Source: Nostoc flagelliforme FACHB-838 (GTDB lineage Bacteria > Cyanobacteriota > Cyanobacteriia > Cyanobacteriales > Nostocaceae). From it: a stretch of DNA of 64,000 nt. Made by a program: the position numbers and the translations under genes. The DNA lies in contig NZ_JACJSI010000014.1 of NCBI RefSeq assembly GCF_014698065.1, positions 1 through 64,000 of the forward strand, in the 5' to 3' direction. This document shows, in pieces, positions 1 to 8,590 of the stretch (the stretch's first letter is position 1; each line of letters opens with the position of its first letter). The notes beneath the pieces were generated by a model, which did not search any database, was not told the origin of the DNA, and saw only the letters and a program-made list of their open reading frames with translations.

Positions 1-112
<112 letters not shown>

Positions 113-209
113 GGAAAGCTCTATAGCTCATTAGCTGCTCTTTTTTAACTTCAGCTTAGTTATCTTTATTTTCTTGACGCAACACACTTGCTGTATAATT
201 GCTTTCAAA

Positions 210-230
210 CTATAATATTTTCAAGGTTCG
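210..230 (-). promoter_or_regulatory. rRNA leader boxA antitermination element
   Basis: On the minus strand the leader reads CGAACCTTGAAAATATTATA, matching the GAACCTTGAAAA boxA element that cyanobacteria also carry in the 16S-23S spacer. It lies between the promoter at 280-308 and the 16S start near 112, as expected for a Nus-factor binding site that stops premature termination of rRNA transcription. The role is by analogy. Confidence 0.6.
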
Positions 231-279
231 GTGTCCCTCTCAGCGTCGCTCTTTCTCGCTTCGCTTCCGGCACTTATTC

Positions 280-308
280 AATATAGCGAACCTACTTCCT
301 TGTGTCAA
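280..308 (-). promoter_or_regulatory. Sigma70-type rRNA operon promoter
   Basis: On the minus strand a perfect -35 box TTGACA (303-308) is followed, after exactly 17 bp, by TATATT (280-285). The predicted start, near 273, is about 160 nt upstream of the 16S 5' end, leaving room for a leader with boxA. No other nearby pair on this strand is as good. Confidence 0.7.
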
Positions 309-418
309 CTATTTTTCCAAATTATTTTTGGACTGCTTCTGCATCACTATCAAAGCCTTGGATGGCAAGGGTTTTAAGCTATAGTATTGCTGGAAGTCTC
401 TAAGGAAGCAATAAATTT

Positions 419-1285
419 GTGAGCAATTCTGCTGTTTTGCCTCCCTGGCTGGTTTTAGATCCTCTGTTGCGTAGCTGGTTATTGGAGGATATTGGTAGGG
501 GCGATCGCACTACAAATTCGCTACTAGTAGAAGATGTGACGCTAGGTTCGGCTAAATGGGTAGCTAAAGCTTCTGGGATTGTTGCTGGATTACCAGTTGC
601 TGCTAGAGTATTTCAGATTTTGAATGATAAAGTCAGCTTTGTGGCAGTTGCGGCTGAAGGTACATGGTGTGAGCCGGGACAGGTAGTAGCTGAAATTCAT
701 GGTTCACTGGATGCACTGCTGATGGGGGAACGGGTCGCGCTCAACTTGGCTATGCGGTTGAGTGGAATTTCTACCCTAACTAATATATATGTAGAGCAAA
801 TTGCTGATTTACCTGCTCAGTTGGTGGATACGCGTAAAACTACACCAGGGCTGAGATTGTTGGAAAAGTACGCGACTGCGTTGGGTGGGGCGATTAATCA
901 CCGCATGGGGTTGGATGATGCGGTGATGATTAAGGATAATCACATTGCGGCGGCTGGGGGAATTGGAGAAGCTGTTACCCGTATTCGTTCTCAGATACCT
1001 TATCCCTTGACAATAGAGGTAGAGACTGAAAGTTTAGAGCAGGTGAAAGAAGCTTTGCAGCACAAGGCTGACATTATTATGTTGGACAATATGCCTTTGG
1101 ATATGATGCGTCAGGCGGTGCAGTTGATTCGCCAGCAGGATAGCCAGGTGAAAATTGAAGCTTCGGGGAATGTGACTTTGGAAACGATTCGCGGTGTAGC
1201 ACAGGTGGGTGTTGACTATATTTCTAGCAGTGCGCCAATTACTCACTCGAAGTGGTTGGATTTGAGTATGAGGATTGTACTTTAA
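419..1285 (+). CDS. nadC: Nicotinate-nucleotide pyrophosphorylase (quinolinate phosphoribosyltransferase)
   Basis: This enzyme converts quinolinate and PRPP to nicotinate mononucleotide, CO2 and pyrophosphate, the third step of de novo NAD synthesis in the cytosol. The 288-residue protein has the usual family length. Hallmarks visible are DTRKTTPGLR (137-146), HRMGL (161-165), KDNH (172-175), EVE (200-202), LDNM (222-225) and EASGN (247-251), which bind the substrate phosphates and quinolinate carboxylates. The start is GTG at 419. The gene is divergent from the rRNA operon, with the rRNA promoter in the shared upstream region. No partner nad genes are adjacent. Confidence 0.96.
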   Translation: MSNSAVLPPWLVLDPLLRSWLLEDIGRGDRTTNSLLVEDVTLGSAKWVAKASGIVAGLPVAARVFQILNDKVSFVAVAAEGTWCEPGQVVAEIHGSLDALLMGERVALNLAMRLSGISTLTNIYVEQIADLPAQLVDTRKTTPGLRLLEKYATALGGAINHRMGLDDAVMIKDNHIAAAGGIGEAVTRIRSQIPYPLTIEVETESLEQVKEALQHKADIIMLDNMPLDMMRQAVQLIRQQDSQVKIEASGNVTLETIRGVAQVGVDYISSSAPITHSKWLDLSMRIVL

Positions 1286-1819
1286 ATATAATAAGGCCAA
1301 TCATCCTTGTGCAAAGTCGATGTAATGTCGCATTTTGTAAGGATCAAAGCCTGAAAAAATGTCTTCAGTTAAGGCTAAAACCCTTTGTCAAAGCCAATTT
1401 TTTAATGAACCACAGAGGACAGTGAGAGAATAAATAAATGGTTAAGTGAACTATATTGGGACAAAAAGAATCATTATTAGCACAACTTTCACAGCTAATA
1501 TACTTCTTGATAGAGAGCCTGATATTTCTCGGCGATAGCACCAGCTTTTTTTATTTGTAGTAATAGGTTATAGCTGAATGATTACACCGATCAAATAGTA
1601 AATTTTGGTTAGACTACGATGTGGAAGAATATTATATGTATGATCGTATGAGCGTAATGTATTTGACTTGACGGGCTGGCAGCGTCGTAACTAAAGATTA
1701 GAAGTAATTGATCAAATGCTTGGCTGAGTGAGTCCTAGCTTTTAGAGAATTGGTAAGCTGTTCCACATCTAAATTGCACAAATGCTAAATTAGATATATT
1801 CGAGTAAAAGCGTGCTATT
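1286..1819. other. Intergenic, no gene recognised
   Basis: About 530 bp between nadC and the decayed transposase. I see no open frame with a recognisable family and no RNA gene. On the minus strand near 1495-1560 a short frame reads IKKAGAIAEKYQALYQEVY before a stop, which may be the tail of a lost gene but is too short to assign. Confidence 0.5.
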
Positions 1820-2660
1820 ATGCCCGCTAAAGTTTTTCTGACTCAATCCCAAAAAGACAATTTACAAAAAGCCTTAAAAGAAAGCGATCGCTCTCAACTG
1901 ACACAGAAAATATTGATGCTACTCCTGATAAATGATGATAAAACTTACCAGGAAATAAGTGGATTTTGGGGTTGCTCATCTTGAAGTGTAGCATATTGAT
2001 GCGTTCACGGTGATCCAGATAATTTAGAAAGTCTTAAAGATGATAGAGAGAAAGGAAACTATCATAAATAAATTAAATAATATATTGATTTATTCATGGG
2101 AACTATTGAAAAATAACCTAGTGAATTAGATTATGAATTTGGATACTGGATAACAGCGAGATTAGCCATATATTTAGAAGATAAAACAGGTATAAAGTTA
2201 ACTTGCAAACAAGTCAGGAGGATACTACAGCGCTTCCCGCTATTATGCAGTACAGTTTTTTCCTTGCCCCTTTATTAGCATACTTTTCAGTTTTAATGAT
2301 GTACCTCATAGCTGCCGGAGGTGCTGTAAAACAAAAAAAGTATGTTTACCTTTGGGCAAAATACAGTCTAGAGGACAAACAAGACCCAACAAAAATGGAG
2401 GCATTTAAAGAAAAGTTACAAGGCTATTTGTCAGCCTCAAAACTTTGCCCAGAGAAACTGCAAGTCTGGTTTTGGCACGAGAGTGGTTTTAGCCTTCGGG
2501 TAATTAGACGTAAAAATTGGAGTAAAAAAGGTTCGAGCAAGAAAGTAACAGCAAAACGCAGTAGTGGGCGTGTAAATGTAATGGGATGAGTAAGATTTCA
2601 TGACCGTACTGAGGCTAAGTTAGAAGCTCGCCATGCTTTATTACAAGAACGGGAAATTAA
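1820..2660 (+). pseudogene. Decayed IS630-family transposase
   Basis: The ATG at 1820 opens a typical IS630 helix-turn-helix start (MPAKVFLTQSQKDNLQKAL, ending in a stop after GFWGCSS near 1981). IS630-like sequence resumes in later frames: ELDYEFGYWITARLAIYLED around 2118-2180, CKQVRRIL at 2204-2228, then KKYVYLWAKYSLEDKQDP and WFWHESGFSLRVIRRKNW up to VNVMG at 2586. There are several in-frame stops, a shift, and an insertion of about 100 bp between the QVRRIL and KKYVYLW blocks. The first catalytic Asp of the DDE triad (expected WFWDESGFS) is His (CAC, 2476-2478). The 3' third of the gene and the terminal repeats are not recognisable. An open frame at 2203-2589 in this locus is part of the wreck, not a gene. 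Confidence 0.85.
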
Positions 2661-2715
2661 TGTAGACCAATTGTGAGCGAATTTAATTTATAAGTCTGAG
2701 AAAATAGCGATCGCC

Positions 2716-3219
2716 CTAAACAACAGATTTACTAACTCGCAGTCCCATGATCACTAAGTCTCGTTCAACGCTGTCAAGTTCGGCAATCTTAGGCAAATGT
2801 CCCCAGCGTTGAAAACCAAATGTTTCAAAGAGTTTTAAACTGGGCTGATTGTGGGCAAAAATGAAGCATACTAGGCTCTTTATACCTAAACTAGGACTTT
2901 CACTAATTGCTTGTGCTAAGAGTTGTCGTCCCAAACCGCACCGATGAAAGCTAGGGGCTATGTAAATACTAATTTCGGCAGTCTTATTATAGGCGGGTCG
3001 CCCATAAAAGGATTGGAAACTAAGCCATCCAGCAATTATTCCGTCTACTTCGATTACCCAAAGTGGGCGTTGTGAAGGCGATCGCCCCTTAAACCAAGCA
3101 AGGCGACTTTCCACGGATACTGGTTCTAAGTCAGCGGTTGCCATGCGGCTAGGAATTGCAGTGTTGTAAATTGCGACAATTGCAGGCAAGTCAATTTCAG
3201 TCGCATGGCGAATAGTCAT
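2716..3219 (-). CDS. GNAT N-acetyltransferase, phosphinothricin acetyltransferase-like
   Basis: A 167-residue protein of the GCN5-related N-acetyltransferase fold, which moves the acetyl group of acetyl-CoA to an amine. The N-terminus (IRHATEIDLPAIVAIYN) and the acetyl-CoA loop IYIAPSFHRCGLGRQLL (V/I-x4-RCGLG-type, about residues 90-105) fit the phosphinothricin/methionine sulfoximine acetyltransferase subgroup, as does the late FETFGFQRWGHLP. The natural substrate cannot be told. Length is normal and the ATG at 3219 is the only sensible start. It stands alone, convergent to the dead transposase. Detoxification of an amino acid analogue is the family precedent, not shown here. Confidence 0.85.
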   Translation of the reverse strand: MTIRHATEIDLPAIVAIYNTAIPSRMATADLEPVSVESRLAWFKGRSPSQRPLWVIEVDGIIAGWLSFQSFYGRPAYNKTAEISIYIAPSFHRCGLGRQLLAQAISESPSLGIKSLVCFIFAHNQPSLKLFETFGFQRWGHLPKIAELDSVERDLVIMGLRVSKSVV

Positions 3220-3924
3220 TGCTACCGTCTCGGAAAAATCTTCAGAAAATATTCAAAAATAATACAGTGTTAAGAGTAGCAATTCTACGGCTTCTATCGT
3301 AATTCTCACAGATACTTTACCAGGTAGGGTACTTGTACCTCACTTACATACAATGGCTAACTCTACTAGCAAGTATGCAATGAGCCACTACAAAAAACAT
3401 CACGGTTGCGATAAATAGAGGAATGTCCCTAAGCCTTGCCTATTTTATTTTTTATAGTAAATAAAGTTTATAACTCCTTAGTTGGAAATTCTAAGTTTTT
3501 ATTTCTAAGGTCTCATTCCGTATTCATTCTAGAGGAATAGATAATTTTTTCATGTCAGGAAAAACAAACTATTTTATCTGAATATTTATATACTACTTTT
3601 GTCAGATTGAGAGAATTGCAATTTTTAACTCAGTGAACATAAATGCTTTAACAAAGTTTTTGTTTTAAACCAAAGAATAGAATTCTAAATCTTTTAACAG
3701 TAAGGCTTACAAACAAATTTATTGTTACTGTATACACATCTAATTGAAGATTATACATAACAAAAAATTTCATTTTGTAGTCATGTTTATAAAAGCTGGA
3801 TGTAAGTTTGTATGAATGAGTACAAACTGTATATATAGCTAAAGATGGAGGTCATCATCGTATTTTTGTATTTAAAGTTAATATAAATATAACTTTACAT
3901 GGATTATTTCTAAGCCTAAATATC
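3220..3924. other. AT-rich intergenic region, nothing recognised
   Basis: About 700 bp of strongly AT-rich sequence with stops in all frames, upstream of the orphan gene at 3925. I find no RNA gene, repeat array or insertion sequence. Confidence 0.5.
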
Positions 3925-4863
3925 ATGTCTATTAATTGTTTAAATAAAAAATCAAGTGTAAAGCAAGATAGTAAAATTCCAAATATTGTTGAGATAGCGC
4001 TTTTTATAGACCAAATAAAAAATAATATTTGGCTATTTGGTATTCCATCTTGGCTTTTCGGAATAACCGATAGAAGCGTAGCTGCATTTGCTGATGGTTA
4101 TTTATCTTTTATAGAAATATTTCAACTATTTACAGCTTCTTTCTTTTTTGTGAGTTGGCTATATCTTAAGCCGGAAGAAAGCTTTAATAGCAATGATTTA
4201 GAACCCAGGCAATATAAAGAATATCTTGATCGTACTCAGGCTAACAAGCTTCAATTAAAAAAGCTACACATGATTAGCCAGGAGTATATTTTACCATTCC
4301 CTTATATTTGCCAAATATATCATCTATTAAACTTAAAACATTTAGAAACAATTCATAAGTTTAGCCTTAATAATCTTAAAATTCTTAGTGTCAGCCAGTT
4401 CCAAACGACAAACGTCGGTGGTAAAATCACATTTCAAACGATATTAGATTCACCAGCTAATCCTCTAAGAATTTGGCGACAACCAACTGTGGAGGTGGAT
4501 TTAATATTACATACTCCATACGCTGTTGAACTTAATATTCCAGTCTACAATAACAAAAGGATAATTGTTATATTTCATGCTTTCCCTTTAAATGACTCAG
4601 AACATCAGTTTTTTATAGATATTTATAGCGATCTAGAGTGGCCAAAGCCATTATTACAAATAATTTTGCATTTTGCTTCTTGTTTGACACTCTTTGAAGA
4701 TTTGCCGTATCTAAGAGCTTTAACTGAGAAAAATATAGAGCGTTTATTCAATTTAAGTAGGACTTCAAATCACGAGAGTGCGTTGCTTTTTAGAAGGTTT
4801 GTTGAGCTATATGGTTCGAGTGGAGAAACAACTAAATTACTTGAGGGAAGGGAAGAGAGTTAG
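3925..4863 (+). CDS. Hypothetical protein, AT-rich gene
   Basis: I do not recognise this 312-residue protein. It starts with a polar stretch, then has one hydrophobic segment around residues 66-80 (IFQLFTASFFFVSWLYL), and continues as a mixed soluble part rich in Leu, Phe and Tyr with IWRQPTVEVDLILHT, DIYSDLEWPKPLLQIILH and a C-terminal SNHESALLFRRFVELYG. No catalytic motif, repeat or signal peptide is evident. A single-span or membrane-associated protein is possible. The gene is AT-rich like the 700 bp before it. It is followed by a good terminator (4889-4926), which supports a real single-gene transcript. Confidence 0.6.
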   Translation: MSINCLNKKSSVKQDSKIPNIVEIALFIDQIKNNIWLFGIPSWLFGITDRSVAAFADGYLSFIEIFQLFTASFFFVSWLYLKPEESFNSNDLEPRQYKEYLDRTQANKLQLKKLHMISQEYILPFPYICQIYHLLNLKHLETIHKFSLNNLKILSVSQFQTTNVGGKITFQTILDSPANPLRIWRQPTVEVDLILHTPYAVELNIPVYNNKRIIVIFHAFPLNDSEHQFFIDIYSDLEWPKPLLQIILHFASCLTLFEDLPYLRALTEKNIERLFNLSRTSNHESALLFRRFVELYGSSGETTKLLEGREES

Positions 4864-4888
4864 GAGACGCGATTAATTACGTTTGTAC

Positions 4889-4926
4889 AGGAGTTAGGAG
4901 TCTAAAACTTCTAACTCCTACTTTTT
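4889..4926 (+). terminator. Rho-independent terminator
   Basis: An inverted repeat AGGAGTTAGGA / TTCTAACTCCT (one G-U pair) with a loop of about 9 nt is followed by a run of seven T. It ends transcription of the orphan gene at 3925-4863. The same 'aggagttag' word recurs in the inverted repeat at 7975-8018. Confidence 0.7.
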
Positions 4927-4934
4927 TTATTTAG

Positions 4935-6605
4935 TTAAGCGCGTGCTAGTAAGGGAGCAGCAGCTAGTAAAGTTTTGGTATAAGGGTGCTGAGGATTGGC
5001 AAAAATCTTTTTTGTAAGATCGAGTTCGACAATTTTACCCCCATTCATCACGGCAATACGATCGCACAAAAATCTAGCTAACCAAAGGTCATGAGTGATG
5101 AATAGATAAGTTAACTCAAACTCTTCCTTTAATTGCAACATCAAATCCAGCACTTGTGACTGCACACTGGCATCTAACATACTTACGGGTTCATCGCAAA
5201 TTAAAAGTTTAGGGTGAGTAATCAAAGCACGAGCGATCGCAACTCGTTGCTGTTGCCCTCCAGACAAATCTGATGGATAATGCTCATAATACACTTTTGG
5301 CGGTGTTAACCCAACTTTCTCTAGCATCCACAAAACTTGTTCTTTTGCCTTAACAGGATCGGCTAGATTATGGATAAATAAAGGATCGGCGATACTTTGC
5401 CCCACTGTCATCGCTGGATTGAGGCAAGCATGGGGATCTTGAAAAACCATTTGTATTTGTCGCCGTGAAGAACGAATTTCTTGGCGCGACAGTTTAGTTA
5501 AATCCTGTCCTAAAAACTCAACTTTGCCACTAGTGGGACGAATTAGTTGCAAAATTGTTCGTGATAGTGTGCTTTTACCACAACCTGATTCCCCAACTAA
5601 GCCCAGAATTTCTCCTGAATAAATATCTAGATTAATGCCATCTACTGCTTTAATTGTCTGGGCTTGTGTATTAAATAGTCGCTCGATAAAGTTAGGTTCT
5701 ATGGTGTAGTGTTGCTTGAGTTCTGTAACACTCAAAATTGGGGATTGCTTATTAATAATCGGTAATTGCTTTTCTGAGTCATTGGCAATTATCAATTCTC
5801 CATTATCATTTACTGCTTGAATGTGTAAAGCTGCTTTTAAGAGCGATCGCGTGTATTCATGTTGAGGTTGCCTAAATACGGTTTCTGTAGCACCCATTTC
5901 GACCATCTTGCCGTTGTACATCACGCCAATGCGATCGCAATACTCAGCCACCATTGCTAAATCGTGAGAAATCAGCAACAATCCCATGTTTTCTTCACCG
6001 CACAGGCGAGTTAATTCTGTCAATATCTGCGCGGAAACGGTGACATCTAAACTGGTAGTGGGTTCATCGGCAACAATCAACTTGGGATTAAGGAGTAAAG
6101 CTAAGGCGATCGCTACCCGTTGTCGCATTCCACCGCTAAACTCATGAGGATACTGATTCCAACGACTGAGTGGAATATTTACCTTTGCCAAGGTAGTAAG
6201 TGCTTTTTCTTTAGCTTCCCGCGTTGATAATTCTGGTGAGTGCGCCTGAAGAGTTTCGATACAATGCTTACCAATGGTCATCAGCGGATCGAGGCGTGTC
6301 ATGGGATCTTGAAAAATTAAGGCGATCGCCTCTCCCCGAAATTTTCGCAACTGGTTAGGCATCAAGTCAAACACCGACTGTCCTTGAAATGTCACCCCTC
6401 CCTCAATCCGACTGGAAGCTGGTAGTAAACGCATTACTGCCCGTCCAATAGTTGACTTACCACAACCCGACTCTCCCACCAACCCCATTCTTTCACCTGG
6501 TTGTAAGGTGAAAGATACATCATCAACCGCCCAGCTTGCTTCTTCTCCACTCCGTTGAGGATAGGCAACTCGCAGATTTTCGATACAGAATAAGGCTTCA
6601 CTCAT
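4935..6605 (-). CDS. ABC transporter ATP-binding protein with two fused ATPase domains (peptide/nickel type)
   Basis: This 556-residue protein powers an ABC importer of the oligopeptide/dipeptide/nickel family. It is a fusion of the two ATPases that are often separate (DppD-DppF or OppD-OppF). Each half has a Walker [10 protein letters not shown] (about 44-52 and 340), an ABC signature (FSGGMRQ and LSGGQQQ) and a Walker B ending in DEP. After each half comes the peptide-family tail ([10 protein letters not shown] and [10 protein letters not shown]). No permease or binding protein genes are adjacent, so the partner subunits are elsewhere. The ATG at 6605 gives a normal N-terminus. The closest architecture I know is YejF/GsiA. 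The transported substrate is unknown. Confidence 0.92.
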   Translation of the reverse strand: MSEALFCIENLRVAYPQRSGEEASWAVDDVSFTLQPGERMGLVGESGCGKSTIGRAVMRLLPASSRIEGGVTFQGQSVFDLMPNQLRKFRGEAIALIFQDPMTRLDPLMTIGKHCIETLQAHSPELSTREAKEKALTTLAKVNIPLSRWNQYPHEFSGGMRQRVAIALALLLNPKLIVADEPTTSLDVTVSAQILTELTRLCGEENMGLLLISHDLAMVAEYCDRIGVMYNGKMVEMGATETVFRQPQHEYTRSLLKAALHIQAVNDNGELIIANDSEKQLPIINKQSPILSVTELKQHYTIEPNFIERLFNTQAQTIKAVDGINLDIYSGEILGLVGESGCGKSTLSRTILQLIRPTSGKVEFLGQDLTKLSRQEIRSSRRQIQMVFQDPHACLNPAMTVGQSIADPLFIHNLADPVKAKEQVLWMLEKVGLTPPKVYYEHYPSDLSGGQQQRVAIARALITHPKLLICDEPVSMLDASVQSQVLDLMLQLKEEFELTYLFITHDLWLARFLCDRIAVMNGGKIVELDLTKKIFANPQHPYTKTLLAAAPLLARA

Positions 6606-6905
6606 AGTTAGTTATCAGCCCTGAGCTACCAGTTTTTATAATTTCAAATTTAGGATAGTCTATCAAATTAAGTATTAGACCTGTTTTATAAAACTTACCT
6701 AAACCTAGCCAAACTTGATTTAGTGTACCCGTAGCGATCGCGATAAATCTTAAGTCTTAGCAATTGGAGACAGCTATCGATATTCTTGATAACCACTGCT
6801 AAAGTTGATACAGCACCCAACTATGATGTTATGAGTGCACAATTTAAATCTGTAGGAACCAGAATCAAAATTAAGTCAGAAAATCAGGATTTTCAAATTA
6901 ATCTT

Positions 6906-7154
6906 ATGGAGCAAAATCAGCCACAACAGCGCCGCGCCGCCGATCAAGTGTTTCAAGAATCCCTCGAACAGTTGGAGGATATCTTACAAGAAAGTTCAAC
7001 CGAGGAAGAAGAGATGCCCGAACTGCATACTAGTACTTTTACTGAGGTCGAACTCGATCAAGACTTGACAGATATTGATTTAGAGGCTCTTGAGGACGCA
7101 GTTGCTGATATTGAAAAATATCTCGACGAAATAACAAAAACCAAATTGGGGTAA
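6906..7154 (+). CDS. Small acidic hypothetical protein
   Basis: From the ATG at 6906 this encodes about 82 residues: MEQNQPQQRRAADQVFQESL, then a Glu/Asp-rich helical stretch (LEQLEDILQESSTEEEE) and a C-terminal acidic amphipathic helix. It is probably soluble and rich in coiled coil. The frame stays open upstream to a TTG at 6786 and an ATG at 6831, so up to 122 residues are possible. I chose 6906 because the composition changes there to that of a compact acidic protein. I do not recognise a function. It is convergent with the methyltransferase gene, with only 14 bp between stops. Confidence 0.6.
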   Translation: MEQNQPQQRRAADQVFQESLEQLEDILQESSTEEEEMPELHTSTFTEVELDQDLTDIDLEALEDAVADIEKYLDEITKTKLG

Positions 7155-7168
7155 AAAGTTAAAATATA

Positions 7169-7951
7169 TTACTGACAAATTAGTTGCCGTTGAGCTTCGT
7201 ACAACATTAAAGCGGCTGCGATCGCTACATTCAAAGATTCCACCCCAGGACTCAAAGGAATTTTTACTTGCTGGTCTGCGATCGCTGCTAAATCTGCCGA
7301 TAATCCAGCACCCTCATTTCCCAGTAAAATCAAACTGGGTTTTCGCCAATCTACTTCCCAATAAGTTAAAGTCGCGCTGGGTAAGGTCGCTACTACCTGC
7401 ATTCCTGCCTGCTGACTTTGTTGGACTGTTACTTTTAAATCTTCGGTTACGGCCGTTGCTAGGCGAAACCATTGTCCTGCGGAAGCACGTAGAACTTTCG
7501 GACTGTCCAAATCTACACTATCTCCACTTACCCACAACCCCGATGCTCCGGCGGCGGCGGCAGTGCGGATCATTGTGCCCAGGTTGCCGGGATCTTGCAC
7601 GGTTTCTAAAGCTAGCACTAAACCAGTCGATGGTAGTTGAGTTTGGTGTTCCTTTCGTTTTGCCGTTGCCACCACACCATCCGGTTGGACTGTAGTCGCG
7701 ATCGCATCCAAGATTTCTCTACTGACAATTTCGGCGCGATCGCATCGACTACAAGCTTCATCCCACAGCGAAGGGTGGGCTGCTTGCCATTCTGGAATAC
7801 AACACACTGTTTCTAGTGGGTAATTCACCGCACAAGCTTCTTCTAACAGGTGTGTTCCTTCCAGTAAAAATAATTGCTGTTTGTGCCGCTCCTTGGTGGA
7901 GTGGAGTTTGCGAATTTGCTTAACTAGAGAATTTTGTAAACTGGTTAACAT
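7169..7951 (-). CDS. TrmH/SpoU-family RNA 2'-O-ribose methyltransferase
   Basis: A SAM-dependent methyltransferase of the SPOUT (alpha/beta knot) class that methylates the 2'-OH of a ribose in rRNA or tRNA. The three SpoU motifs are present: DPGNLGTMIRTAAAAG (about 118-133), LLGNEGAGLS (about 208-217) and VESLNVAIAAALMLYE (about 237-252). The N-terminal RNA-binding part resembles the L30e-like substrate-binding domain (LEGTHLLEEA). About 260 residues is normal for the family. I chose the ATG at 7951 over an in-frame TTG one codon upstream. The target nucleotide cannot be read from sequence. The tRNA-Leu gene lies upstream on the same strand. Confidence 0.92.
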   Translation of the reverse strand: MLTSLQNSLVKQIRKLHSTKERHKQQLFLLEGTHLLEEACAVNYPLETVCCIPEWQAAHPSLWDEACSRCDRAEIVSREILDAIATTVQPDGVVATAKRKEHQTQLPSTGLVLALETVQDPGNLGTMIRTAAAAGASGLWVSGDSVDLDSPKVLRASAGQWFRLATAVTEDLKVTVQQSQQAGMQVVATLPSATLTYWEVDWRKPSLILLGNEGAGLSADLAAIADQQVKIPLSPGVESLNVAIAAALMLYEAQRQLICQ

Positions 7952-7974
7952 CAAAAAGTTAGGATTTAGAAATC

Positions 7975-8018
7975 AAGAGTTAGGAGTTAATTTAGTTTTC
8001 TTTTAACTCCTAACTCTT
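7975..8018 (-). terminator. Perfect 16-bp inverted repeat, probable terminator of tRNA-Leu
   Basis: AAGAGTTAGGAGTTAA (7975-7990) and its exact complement (8003-8018) flank a 12-nt loop. The repeat lies just 3' of tRNA-Leu on the minus strand and just upstream of the methyltransferase gene. No long T run follows, so it may act in RNA processing or be a dispersed repeat; the 'taggagttag' core also occurs at 4890-4920. Confidence 0.5.
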
Positions 8019-8039
8019 AATTTTTAACTTAGATAATAT

Positions 8040-8120
8040 GCGGAACCCGGGACTTGAACCCGGAAGCCTTGCGGCACTAGAACCTGAATCTAGCGCGTCT
8101 GCCAATTCCGCCAGTTCCGC
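8040..8120 (-). tRNA. tRNA-Leu (anticodon CAG)
   Basis: Read on the minus strand the 81 nt fold as a class II tRNA. The acceptor stem is GCGGAAC paired with GTTCCGC, and there is a leucine-type D-loop (GGCGGAATTGGCAGAC). The anticodon stem is CTAGA/TCTAG with loop TTCAGGT (anticodon CAG). A variable arm precedes the T arm with GGTTCAAGTCC. CCA is not encoded. Confidence 0.96.
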
Positions 8121-8518
8121 TGGCACTTGTGCTTATCGACAATTTCCTATTATTGCGTTATGTTTTACCTTTGTCAAGTGAAAACATAACGCCTCGTTTA
8201 AGAGACTCAAATTGTAAACGAGTTTTTTAGGATATTAGGTCAAATCAAAATATTAACTGAACAGCACAGCATTAATTTTTAGAGAACACTTAAGTTTTTT
8301 TACTGAGTATTTAATTTTGCTTAAAACTACTACTTGTTCATTCTTTTTTATTAAAATTTTAAAAAGCTCAGAAAGCTTACTATCGCTTCCTTTCAGCCTT
8401 TATTCTTCATCCAAAAAGCAATTTTCTTATGCAAGACGTTGCCTTAAAACGTGGACATTTTGAATCTTTACTGTAGAATCAAAACCAACTTCAAACATAT
8501 AAAATACGTATTACTTTT
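8121..8518. other. Intergenic between tRNA-Leu and murA
   Basis: About 400 bp, AT-rich, holding the divergent promoters of tRNA-Leu (minus) and murA (plus). I see no gene. A strong ribosome-binding site for murA begins at 8519. Confidence 0.5.
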
Positions 8519-8533
8519 GGAGGTAGGCTTATC
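8519..8533 (+). promoter_or_regulatory. Shine-Dalgarno and possible ATC start of murA
   Basis: GGAGGT (8519-8524) lies six bases ahead of ATC at 8531-8533. From that ATC the reading frame runs [20 protein letters not shown] straight into the MurA N-terminus. No ATG, GTG or TTG lies in this frame near the Shine-Dalgarno; the first ordinary start is TTG at 8591, which lacks such a site. Confidence 0.5.
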
Positions 8534-8590
8534 AATCCTTCTACCAGCTTACCAGATGCCAAATTTGCTCCAGAAGCAGACTCCTCAGTC

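Noticed and set aside
199-384. Open frame of 61 codons in the rRNA leader
   Set aside because: It overlaps the rRNA promoter and leader elements on the other strand and looks random.
2203-2589. Open frame of 128 codons read as a membrane protein
   Set aside because: Its second half is the IS630 transposase core and its first half crosses an insertion; it starts at TTG inside the QVRRIL codons. It belongs to the pseudogene.
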